Below are positions 54,270-61,407 of a DNA stretch of 64,000 nucleotides, piece by piece. The stretch is from the NCBI GenBank assembly GCA_945868435.1, contig CAMBLG010000003.1, positions 62,001-126,000 of the forward strand, given 5' to 3'. The translations under genes and the position numbers were made by a program. Origin of the DNA: an uncultured Lachnospiraceae bacterium (GTDB lineage: Bacteria > Bacillota > Clostridia > Lachnospirales > Lachnospiraceae). How positions within the stretch are numbered: position 1 is the first letter of the stretch; each line of letters opens with the position of its first letter. Under the pieces are notes generated by a model. That model searched no databases. It had not been told where the DNA came from and worked only from the letters and a program-made list of their open reading frames with translations.

Positions 54270-54292
54270 AAAAAAAAAGTGGAACGCCACTT
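54270..54292 (-). promoter_or_regulatory. Terminator-like hairpin in the carAB leader (attenuator candidate)
   Basis: AAGTGG/CCACTT with a four-base CGTT loop is followed on the minus strand by an unbroken T run. It lies between the promoter and the carA start, only about 30 bases after the likely start site, so it must be read through or regulated for carAB expression. Confidence 0.65.
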
Positions 54293-54326
54293 CATAGTTC
54301 AACTGTTTTTACCCTAAATTGTAAAA

Positions 54327-54355
54327 AGTTTATCATAAAACGGCACCTTTTTCAA
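54327..54355 (-). promoter_or_regulatory. Promoter of carAB
   Basis: Minus-strand TTGAAA, 17 bases, TAAACT. Confidence 0.55.
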
Positions 54356-54437
54356 CTGTTTTGGAGAAGAAAAAAAGTGCCGAGATTTTTTACATATTCA
54401 TTGATATTTTATGCATTTTGATACTAGCACACAGGAA

Positions 54438-55016
54438 TTACCAAATGCTTGCCATATAAAGCACGGCCGCAGCCATACACACGCCGACTCCGCCGAGTAC
54501 CGTTCCCAACACAGCACCGGCAGGAAGCTTCTTGATCTCATAGGACACTTCCCGGATACTCTTGGCCTGCAGGTACACATAGGGTGCAAGATTCACCTGC
54601 ACCGGATTCATCAGAACAAACTTCCTTCGCTGAAAATAGGATGCGGTCCACGCCGGCATTGCCATCACGGTTACGCTTGGCAGCTGATACTGACTTCCTG
54701 CATATTTTCTCATGGTAAGAAGCAGTTCCTTGCCATAACCGCGGCGCTGATACACCGGCAGCACATACAGCATGGTAATATGTCCTTCCCTCTGCATGCC
54801 GGACATCGCCACCAACTGCCCCACTTCATACACGCCCCACAGCGTAAGGCTGCCATTTCCCATCATCATCCGGATATTGGTCTCATTTGTATAGGTATCA
54901 AACTGCTGAATACATTCCTGGGATATCATGCTTTTTCTCAGGCAAAAATCGAACACGCCTCTTGCGAGCTTTACCGCCTGTGGCATCTCCGCTATGGTCA
55001 ACTGTTTTATCTCCAT
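54438..55016 (-). CDS. GNAT-family acetyltransferase with C-terminal membrane helix
   Basis: This 192-residue protein has a GNAT domain over about residues 1-145, with the acetyl-CoA-binding region LYVLPVYQRRGYGKELL. The end of the protein (about residues 164-190) is a Gly/Ala-rich hydrophobic helix that would anchor it in the membrane. The substrate is unknown. It follows recD2 by 9 bases on the same strand and is probably co-transcribed with it. Confidence 0.8.
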   Translation of the reverse strand: MEIKQLTIAEMPQAVKLARGVFDFCLRKSMISQECIQQFDTYTNETNIRMMMGNGSLTLWGVYEVGQLVAMSGMQREGHITMLYVLPVYQRRGYGKELLLTMRKYAGSQYQLPSVTVMAMPAWTASYFQRRKFVLMNPVQVNLAPYVYLQAKSIREVSYEIKKLPAGAVLGTVLGGVGVCMAAAVLYMASIW

Positions 55017-55025
55017 CTTACTCTC

Positions 55026-57236
55026 CTATTCTTCCGTCAGCCTATCCTTGAGGCCGCTGTAACGTCTCTGTTCCGCATTATTTTCAATCATCATCTGAAA
55101 CGTTTCGTCATTGCCAACTATTGTAACACATTTTTTGGCTCTTGTAACTGCCGTATACAAAAGATTCCGATTCATCAGCATCCGCGGTCCCGTAAGCAGC
55201 GGAATGACCACCGCCGGATACTCGGAGCCCTGAGATTTGTGAATGGTGATGGCATAAGCAAGCTCCAGCTCCTCTAGCAATTTGTACGGATACTCCACCA
55301 TACGCCCCTCGTCAAAGGAGATGGTCATAATCTCCGCGAAATCATTGATCTCTTCTATGATCCCCATATCTCCGTTAAAAATACCGGTTCCCTTGTCGAT
55401 CATCAGGCCATATTTGCTTCGGATTTCCCACTCTAACTGATAATTGTTCTTCACCTGCATGACCTTGTCGCCTTCGCGAAAAAGCGTAGAACCATATTCC
55501 TTCTCGCGCTTACTTGCATCCGGTGGATTTAAGTACATCTGAAGCACCGTGTTCAGGCGCTCCACGCCCAAAAGCCCCTTTCGCATCGGTGTCAGCACCT
55601 GAATATCATACTCAGATGCCCCCACAAACTTCGGCAGTTTCTGCTTGATGAGCTGCAGAGTCACATTGATAATCTTATCGGCATCATACCTCTTTAAAAA
55701 GAAAAAGTCCATGCTCTTGTTATCCAGACTCACAGGCTCGCCCCGATTAATCTTGTGGGCATTTACAATAATATCGCTGGTGCTTGCCTGTCGGAAAATC
55801 TTCGTCAGCTTTACCGTATGAAACATGCCGGAATCAATGATATCCTTCAACACGCTTCCCGGTCCTACACTGGGCAGCTGATTCACATCCCCCACCAGAA
55901 TCAATCTGGTTCCGGCCACAACTGCCTTCAGCAATGCATACATGAGCGAAATGTCTACCATGGACATCTCATCTATGATAATTACGTCCGTTTCCAGAGG
56001 ATTCTGCTCATTTCTTTCAAAACCGGCGTTTCCCTCCATGCCGCCGTTAAGTTCCAGCATTCGATGAATGGTCCGCGCCTCAAATCCGGTGGTCTCACTC
56101 ATACGCTTCGCCGCGCGTCCGGTAGGCGCCGCCAGGAAAATATCCATCCCCTCCATCTCAAAATAGCGGATGATGGTATTGATGGTTGTGGTCTTACCGG
56201 TTCCCGGTCCTCCCGTTATGATCAAAAGGCCATTGCGCACTGCCTCCTTGACCGCCTCCACCTGATGCTCATCCAGATCCATCTTCGTCTGCTTTTCAAT
56301 CTGTCGAAGGCGCATCTCGATCTCAATATCCGGCACATCGTAGCTGACATCCAACTGCTTCAACATGGTAGCGGTATTCGCTTCCATATAGAAAAAGGCG
56401 CTGGAATACATCTGTGTGACGCCATCCACCTGACGCATGATGATCTTGCGGTCCATGGCAAGATTCATATAATGATTCTCTATGTACTCCGGCTCCAGAC
56501 CCAGAAGCTGCGACGCTCTCCCTGTCAACTCCCCCATAGGCAGATAGGTATGCCCCTCCCCCGATGCCTGAAGCAGGGCATACTGAATTCCGCTTCGAAT
56601 ACGAAAATCCGAGTCCGTCCGGATTCCCACCCGGGATGCGATCTCGTCCGCGGTCCGGAACCCTACGCCTTCGATATCGTCCGCCATGCGGTACGGATTC
56701 TCCTGCAGGATTCCATATACTTCCTGCCCATACTGGTTATATATTTTCACCGCCAGCGTCGTGCTGATTCCATACTGCTGGAGAAAAATCATCGCCTGTC
56801 TTAAATCCCGCTTGGCATTGACCTGGTCCGCAATCTCCATGGCCTTGCGATCACTGATTCCCTTAATCTCCGCCAGACGCTCCGGCTCCTCCTCAATGAT
56901 CCGAAAGGTATCCTCCTTAAAGCGGCGCACAATTCTCGCTGCCAGTGCGATTCCCACACCCTTGATGGCACCGGACCCCAGATACCGTTCGATGGCAACC
57001 ACATCCTGCGGCGCTTTTTCCTCGAAGCTTTGCACCTTGAACTGCCTTCCGTAGGTCGGATGATCCGTGAACACACCTCGGGCTTCGATATTCTCTCCCT
57101 CGGCAATGTCAGAAAAGGTTCCGACACAGGTCAATTCTTCCTCATCGCAGATCAGCACCAGCACCGTATAGCCGTTGTCTGTATTCCTATATATAATGTG
57201 GTCTACATAACCATTGATTGTTTCCTGATTGTTCTC
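55026..57236 (-). CDS. recD2: RecD2-type ATP-dependent DNA helicase
   Basis: This protein of about 736 residues has an N-terminal OB-like domain and a helix-hairpin-helix region (about residues 80-230, GVGIALAARIVRRF and GVGFRTADEIASRVG). The SF1B helicase motor follows: Walker A ITGGPGTGKTTT, Walker B IIDEMSMVD, QLPSVGPGS, and the late motif AYAITIHKSQGSEYPAVVIP. It unwinds DNA 5'-3' in repair, without RecBC partners. A longer frame begins at a TTG at 57308, but that codon lies inside the -35 box. The TTG at 57236 follows GAGGGG and fits the promoter at 57280-57308. Confidence 0.9.
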   Translation of the reverse strand, partial: ENNQETINGYVDHIIYRNTDNGYTVLVLICDEEELTCVGTFSDIAEGENIEARGVFTDHPTYGRQFKVQSFEEKAPQDVVAIERYLGSGAIKGVGIALAARIVRRFKEDTFRIIEEEPERLAEIKGISDRKAMEIADQVNAKRDLRQAMIFLQQYGISTTLAVKIYNQYGQEVYGILQENPYRMADDIEGVGFRTADEIASRVGIRTDSDFRIRSGIQYALLQASGEGHTYLPMGELTGRASQLLGLEPEYIENHYMNLAMDRKIIMRQVDGVTQMYSSAFFYMEANTATMLKQLDVSYDVPDIEIEMRLRQIEKQTKMDLDEHQVEAVKEAVRNGLLIITGGPGTGKTTTINTIIRYFEMEGMDIFLAAPTGRAAKRMSETTGFEARTIHRMLELNGGMEGNAGFERNEQNPLETDVIIIDEMSMVDISLMYALLKAVVAGTRLILVGDVNQLPSVGPGSVLKDIIDSGMFHTVKLTKIFRQASTSDIIVNAHKINRGEPVSLDNKSMDFFFLKRYDADKIINVTLQLIKQKLPKFVGASEYDIQVLTPMRKGLLGVERLNTVLQMYLNPPDASKREKEYGSTLFREGDKVMQVKNNYQLEWEIRSKYGLMIDKGTGIFNGDMGIIEEINDFAEIMTISFDEGRMVEYPYKLLEELELAYAITIHKSQGSEYPAVVIPLLTGPRMLMNRNLLYTAVTRAKKCVTIVGNDETFQMMIENNAEQRRYSGLKDRLTEE

Positions 57237-57279
57237 CAAGGCTTTTCCCCTCAACGTATCGTCTTTTGTCTTATCCTCT

Positions 57280-57308
57280 ATTATGGCGCAAGCCTGTCTC
57301 AAGTGCAA
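57280..57308 (-). promoter_or_regulatory. Promoter of recD2
   Basis: Minus-strand TTGCAC, 17 bases, CATAAT, about 45 bases before the TTG start at 57236. Confidence 0.55.
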
Positions 57309-57345
57309 GTCATACTTTCGACCCGCGCCATGCCCGGATTCTATT

Positions 57346-57860
57346 TTCCTCTTATTTTTCTGCTGGCTCGGGTCTCACAGGCAATTTTTGTTTCCAAGAC
57401 CCACGCTGGCTCTCTCAACTTCCTGTTCCTTCTTATTTTTCCTTATTTTTTCTGCTGGCTCGGGTCTCTCAGGCAATTTTTGTTTCTAAGACCCACGCTA
57501 GCTCTCTCAACTTCCTGTTCCTTCTTATTTTTCCTTATTTTTTCTGCTTGCTCGGGTCTCTCAGGCAATTTTTGTTTCTAAGACCCACGCTAGCTCTCTC
57601 AACTTCCTGTTCCTTCTTATTTTTCCTTATTTTTTCTGCTTGCTCGGGTCTCTCAGGCAATTTTTGTTTCTAAGACCCACGCTAGCTCTCTCAACTTCCT
57701 GTTCCTTCTTATTTTTCCTGCTAGCTCGGGTCTCACAAGCAATTTTTCTTTCCCAGACCCACGCTGGCTTTGCATTTCTGCTTAAACTTTCATTTTCTTC
57801 CCATTTTTTCTTCATCCTTGGGTCTCACAGGCAATTTTTGTCTCCAAGACCCACGCTGGC
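57346..57860. repeat. 92-bp tandem repeat array, six copies, each with a GGGTCT/AGACCC palindrome
   Basis: Repeat units start at 57370, 57462, 57554, 57646, 57728 and 57820, so the spacing is 92, 92, 92, 82 and 92. The second and third units are identical. The fourth lacks ten bases. The fifth keeps the first ~45 bases but has a different second half. Each unit opens with GGGTCTC and has AGACCCACGCT about 27 bases later, an inverted repeat around GGCAATTTTTGTTTC. The second half is a pyrimidine-rich run with TTCCTGTTCCTTC and TTATTTTT. A half unit precedes the first. Confidence 0.9.
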
Positions 57861-57897
57861 CCCTTGAATTCAATAAAGTCACTTTTTTCTCATCACC

Positions 57898-57925
57898 TCA
57901 AAAAAGGAGGCCCGACCGGCCTCCT
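57898..57925 (-). terminator. Intrinsic terminator of the flagellar rod genes
   Basis: AGGAGGCC/GGCCTCCT with a five-base loop is followed by TTTTTTGAGG on the minus strand. Confidence 0.85.
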
Positions 57926-57942
57926 AAACTATCAACTTAATT

Positions 57943-58293
57943 TTATTCTAAACCAATGTTGCGTCGCATCTGCTCATACAACTGCTGCGTCAGTGTCTCA
58001 CCTGACTGCTCCACAATCTCATCCGCCACCATCTCAATCGCTTTGTCCATATACAGATCCTTGTACTGCGACATGGTCTGGTCTTCATCCTCGTCCGAAG
58101 TAAACGTATCCTTCATCTGCTTGATGACCTGCTCCACAAAATAAGACTCAAAATCCTTGATGACTCCCTTGAGCTCATCTTCCGTGGAATCTGCGGAAAT
58201 ATTCTTGAGAGAATTTTGTAGCGAATTCGCAGAAGCGGCACTGGCTCCCGTCTTTGCGGAATCATAGTTGGAAGAAATATTTGACAAATCCAT
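57943..58293 (-). CDS. FlgJ-like rod-binding protein
   Basis: This 116-residue protein consists of the rod-binding domain alone, without the peptidoglycan hydrolase part of proteobacterial FlgJ. The core reads ELKGVIKDFESYFVEQVIKQMKDTF and MDKAIEMVADEIVEQSGETLTQQLYEQMRRN. It helps assemble the flagellar rod. It follows flgG and flgF on the same strand, and a terminator follows it. Confidence 0.85.
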   Translation of the reverse strand: MDLSNISSNYDSAKTGASAASANSLQNSLKNISADSTEDELKGVIKDFESYFVEQVIKQMKDTFTSDEDEDQTMSQYKDLYMDKAIEMVADEIVEQSGETLTQQLYEQMRRNIGLE

Positions 58294-58388
58294 GGCATGT
58301 CCTCTCTTTCCGTCAATCCTCTATCGTGTGCTTATCTCTTCAGTCTATTCCGAACCCCTGCGAATATACGAGGTAAGGTTCTGAATAG

Positions 58389-59210
58389 TTACCTCTTCAG
58401 ATTATTAGCTGTGTCCAGCATGGAATCCGCTGTCTGAATCGCCTTGGAATTCAACTCATATGCTCTCTGTGCAATAATCATGTTGACCATCTCATCTGCC
58501 ACATTGACGTTGGATCCTTCCAGATAGCACTGATGCACCTTACTCAATGACAGTCCAGGTGTTTGTCCCTCCAATAACGGAGCACCGGACGCCGGTGTTG
58601 CCATCAGCTTGCTGGAAGAAAGCTTCTCAAGGCCGGCAGGATTGTTAAACTGGTAGATTCCAAAATACTGATTCAGCGGAATCACATTGCTGGTCTCCGG
58701 ATCCTTGTAGGAGATGGAACCATCGTCCGAAAATACCATAGCCTCAGAAGCCACCCCTTCCGGGACCATGATCTCATTGCCTTCCCGATCCAGTACCGGA
58801 TTGCCGTCGGCCGTGGTGAGAATGGTATTCCCGTTGGCGTCCAAACTCCAGGTAAAATTACCGCTTCTGGTATAATAGGTCTCACCATCCACATCCCGCA
58901 CTGCAAAAAATCCATTCCCCTCAATGGCAAAATCTGTCTTGATCTCACTTGCCAAAAGCGAGCCCTGCGTGTAAGTGGACATGGTTGCCGCAACTCTCGT
59001 ACCAAGACCTACCTGCGCCCCCACAGGCTTATTTTCACCATTGGCAGTCGTCGTTTTGGTCTGAATTGTCTGATAAAGCAGAGATTTAAACTCTGTCCTC
59101 TCCGCCTTAAAACCCGTCGTATTCACATTGGACAGGTTATTGGAAATCGTATCTACATTCGTCTGCTCTGCAATCATTCCGGTGGCTGCAGTGTAAAGTG
59201 CTCTCATCAT
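58389..59210 (-). CDS. flgG: Flagellar basal-body rod/hook-basal body protein FlgG-type
   Basis: This 273-residue protein has the rod N-terminus MRALYTAATGMIAEQTNVDTISNNLSNVNTTGFKAERTEFKSL. The central D1 domain follows with FAIEGNGFFAV and RSGNFTWSLDANG. The C-terminal coiled coil reads NVADEMVNMIIAQRAYELNSKAIQTADSML. It resembles FlgG, the distal rod subunit. Two ATGs stand at the start (59210, 59207). It lies 20 bases after flgF. Confidence 0.85.
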   Translation of the reverse strand: MMRALYTAATGMIAEQTNVDTISNNLSNVNTTGFKAERTEFKSLLYQTIQTKTTTANGENKPVGAQVGLGTRVAATMSTYTQGSLLASEIKTDFAIEGNGFFAVRDVDGETYYTRSGNFTWSLDANGNTILTTADGNPVLDREGNEIMVPEGVASEAMVFSDDGSISYKDPETSNVIPLNQYFGIYQFNNPAGLEKLSSSKLMATPASGAPLLEGQTPGLSLSKVHQCYLEGSNVNVADEMVNMIIAQRAYELNSKAIQTADSMLDTANNLKR

Positions 59211-59230
59211 AAGGCTGATCCTCCTAGCAA

Positions 59231-60034
59231 CTATGAAACTCTGCCAATACTGTTCGCCGCTTTGTCAAGCGTTCCATCAATGGAAGTAATTACTTTCTGT
59301 CCTGCCTCATAGGCTCTCTGAATTGTAATCATGTTGACCATTTCGTTAATAACATTCACATTGGAAGACTCCAACACGCCCTGCTCCACCTTGGCATCTG
59401 TGGCAATGGCGTTCCCGCCATCCAGAAGATTGTACAGATTCTCCCCATACTTCTCGAGATAATCATAATTATCGAAGTCCACAACACCAAGCGTTCCAAC
59501 TATCTGATCATTCTGTATAATATACCCCAGTTCATTGACTTTAATTGTGGCATTGGGATCCACACGGATAAAATTCTCTTCCGCCGGATCTCCGTTCATG
59601 GCTCCCGTCGCGTTCAGCACATAATCTCCATCCTTCGTAACCAGATATCCTTCTGTATTCACAGTGAAGGATCCATCTCTGGTGTACTTGACAGAAGTAT
59701 TACCCTCTTTATCCGTGAAGGCTACCGCAAAAAAACCGCTGCCGTCCAACGCAAAATCCGTAGCGTTATCTGTCACTCGAAAGCTTCCGGTGGAATAATC
59801 GGTATACACCTGTCCCAAATGTACGCCATAGGTAATCTCACCGATACGGGCTCCCCCTCCAAATACTGAGGTGTCCTTCAGCCTCACTGCCATCTCATCC
59901 GCAAATGTGCGGGAGGTAGTCCCTTCCTTCTTGTATGCAGTTGTATTGGCATTCGCCAGATTATTCGAAAGAATATCCAGACGCTTCATCTCATTAACCA
60001 TTCCGGTATGAGCGGTATATAACCCTTTGACCAT
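59231..60034 (-). CDS. flgF: Flagellar basal-body rod protein FlgF-type
   Basis: This 267-residue protein begins MVKGLYTAHTGMVNEMKRLDILSNNLANANTTAYKKEGTTSRTF and ends in the rod helix NVINEMVNMITIQRAYEAGQKVITSIDGTLDKA. The middle has DFALDGSGFFAV. It is a proximal or distal rod subunit; the FlgF or FlgG label between the two genes is not certain, but this one is the more divergent. It is first of the three-gene flagellar operon. AGGAGG precedes the ATG. Confidence 0.8.
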   Translation of the reverse strand: MVKGLYTAHTGMVNEMKRLDILSNNLANANTTAYKKEGTTSRTFADEMAVRLKDTSVFGGGARIGEITYGVHLGQVYTDYSTGSFRVTDNATDFALDGSGFFAVAFTDKEGNTSVKYTRDGSFTVNTEGYLVTKDGDYVLNATGAMNGDPAEENFIRVDPNATIKVNELGYIIQNDQIVGTLGVVDFDNYDYLEKYGENLYNLLDGGNAIATDAKVEQGVLESSNVNVINEMVNMITIQRAYEAGQKVITSIDGTLDKAANSIGRVS

Positions 60035-60145
60035 GCGTGCCTCCTGTGTATATCACAATGTGGGAACATCCCACTGTATTCATCTCTTATCGGGGTTCGC
60101 CAATGTTCGAGATACCCCGATGCATATATCGGCTATATTATAGCA
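60035..60145 (-). promoter_or_regulatory. flgF leader with extended -10 and hairpins
   Basis: TATAAT (60137-60142 on the minus strand) has the extended TGC. The leader then folds a TCGGGGT/ACCCCGA stem and a GTGGGA/TCCCAC hairpin (about 60060-60074) shortly before AGGAGG. The -35 is weak. Confidence 0.45.
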
Positions 60146-60149
60146 TAAC

Positions 60150-60184
60150 TTAACAGAAAAAGTGTGCAAATTTTGCACACTTTT
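60150..60184 (-). terminator. Intrinsic terminator of mreB
   Basis: The perfect 12-bp stem AAAAGTGTGCAA/TTGCACACTTTT with a three-base loop is followed by TTCTGTT on the minus strand. Confidence 0.85.
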
Positions 60185-60208
60185 CGTATCTTTCTATCTT
60201 TCCATTAA

Positions 60209-61204
60209 TTAATCGTCATCGCGCTTTCCGGCCAAAAACTCTACATACTTGCCGGTTCCGATTGCCACGCAGGTCATCGGATGGTCTGCAGTCATGGTAT
60301 TGATTCCGGTCTTCTCCTCGATCAATTCCTCCAAGCCACGCAGAAGTGCACCGCCACCGGTCAGAACAATGCCGCGGTCTGCCACGTCTGCCGCCAACTC
60401 AGGCGGAGTCTTCTCCAATACGGAATGTACTGCCTCAACAATTTGCAGCGTTGCCTCACGCAGTGCCTCCTCGGTCTCCTCGGAACTTACGGTAATGGTT
60501 CGCGGGAGTCCAGTCACAAGGTTACGTCCGCGCACATCCATTGTCTCATTCTGTGCAAGCGGATAACATGTACCAATCTTAATCTTAATATCTTCAGCAG
60601 TACGCTCACCGATCAACAGGTTATGCTTCTTGCGCATATAGCGTACCAACGCCTCATCAAAATCATCTCCGGCAATCTTAACGGAAGTGCTTACTACAGA
60701 ACCGCCAAGGGAAATCACTGCGATATCGGTTGTACCGCCACCGATATCCACGATCATGTTTCCACATGGTCTGGCGATATCAATTCCTGCACCGATTGCA
60801 GCGGCAATCGGCTCCTCAATAATCTCCACCTCTCGTGCACCAGCCTGATAGGTTGCATCCTCTACCGCCTTCTTCTCTACTTCCGTCACCCCACTCGGCA
60901 CGCAGACGCTGATGCGCGGCTTGCGAAAGCTCTTCTTGCCAAGTGCCTTCTGAATGAAGTATTTGATCATCTTTTCTGTTACGGTATAGTCTGAAATAAC
61001 CCCCTGACGGAGCGGTCTTACAGCAACGATATTGCCCGGCGTACGACCAAGCATCAGTCTTGCTTCCTCTCCAATTGCTTTAATCTTGTTGGTGTCACGG
61101 TCAAAGGCTACTACAGAAGGCTCCTTTAACACAACCCCCTTGCCCTTAATATATACTAAAATACTCGCAGTACCCAAATCAATCCCGATATCTGATCCTA
61201 CCAT
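60209..61204 (-). CDS. mreB: MreB/Mbl rod-shape actin homologue
   Basis: This 331-residue protein has the actin-fold phosphate loops DIGIDLGTASILVYIKGKGVV and MIVDIGGGTTDIAVISLGG. It also has the PSGVTEVEKKAV region, IIEEPIAAAIGAG and the adenosine loop VLTGGGALLRGLEELI. It forms membrane-bound filaments that guide cell-wall synthesis. A longer frame starts at 61330, but the ATG at 61204 follows AAAGGGG and fits MreB starts. It lies before the flagellar rod genes, which have their own promoter. Confidence 0.92.
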   Translation of the reverse strand: MVGSDIGIDLGTASILVYIKGKGVVLKEPSVVAFDRDTNKIKAIGEEARLMLGRTPGNIVAVRPLRQGVISDYTVTEKMIKYFIQKALGKKSFRKPRISVCVPSGVTEVEKKAVEDATYQAGAREVEIIEEPIAAAIGAGIDIARPCGNMIVDIGGGTTDIAVISLGGSVVSTSVKIAGDDFDEALVRYMRKKHNLLIGERTAEDIKIKIGTCYPLAQNETMDVRGRNLVTGLPRTITVSSEETEEALREATLQIVEAVHSVLEKTPPELAADVADRGIVLTGGGALLRGLEELIEEKTGINTMTADHPMTCVAIGTGKYVEFLAGKRDDD

Positions 61205-61349
61205 GTCCGTCCCCTTTCTTACTTTGTCTTGTATATGTTTATCGAATCCGGCCTGCCAGAGAAGACAAATCCACACACGTTCCCTTACTTCATCTCCCTC
61301 TCTTGAGAAATGATAGCCGCAATTACCCATATTTTATGAATACAGTAAC

Positions 61350-61377
61350 ATTATATACAATTACTTCCATTTTTCAA
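61350..61377 (-). promoter_or_regulatory. Promoter of mreB
   Basis: Minus-strand TTGAAA, 16 bases, TATAAT, giving a leader of about 140 bases. It lies right after the uvrA stop. Confidence 0.6.
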
Positions 61378-61407
61378 ATGTTTTTTTTAAAAACAGGGGA
61401 CAGACTT

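Larger units (their letters stand above)
57237..57942. other. Long intergenic stretch: recD2 promoter, tandem repeat array, terminator
   Basis: It holds the recD2 promoter (57280-57308), six copies of a 92-base repeat (57346-57860) and the terminator of the flagellar genes (57898-57925). Several open frames cross the repeats on both strands only because the repeat lacks stops; I do not call them genes. Confidence 0.7.

Noticed and set aside
57346-57860. CRISPR array
   Set aside because: The sequences between the palindromic halves are themselves repeated (two units are identical) and no cas genes are near; it is a tandem repeat.
57218-57867. Overlapping open frames across the repeat array as membrane or repeat proteins
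   Set aside because: They exist in several frames on both strands only because the 92-base unit lacks stops; no ribosome binding sites and the period breaks the frame.
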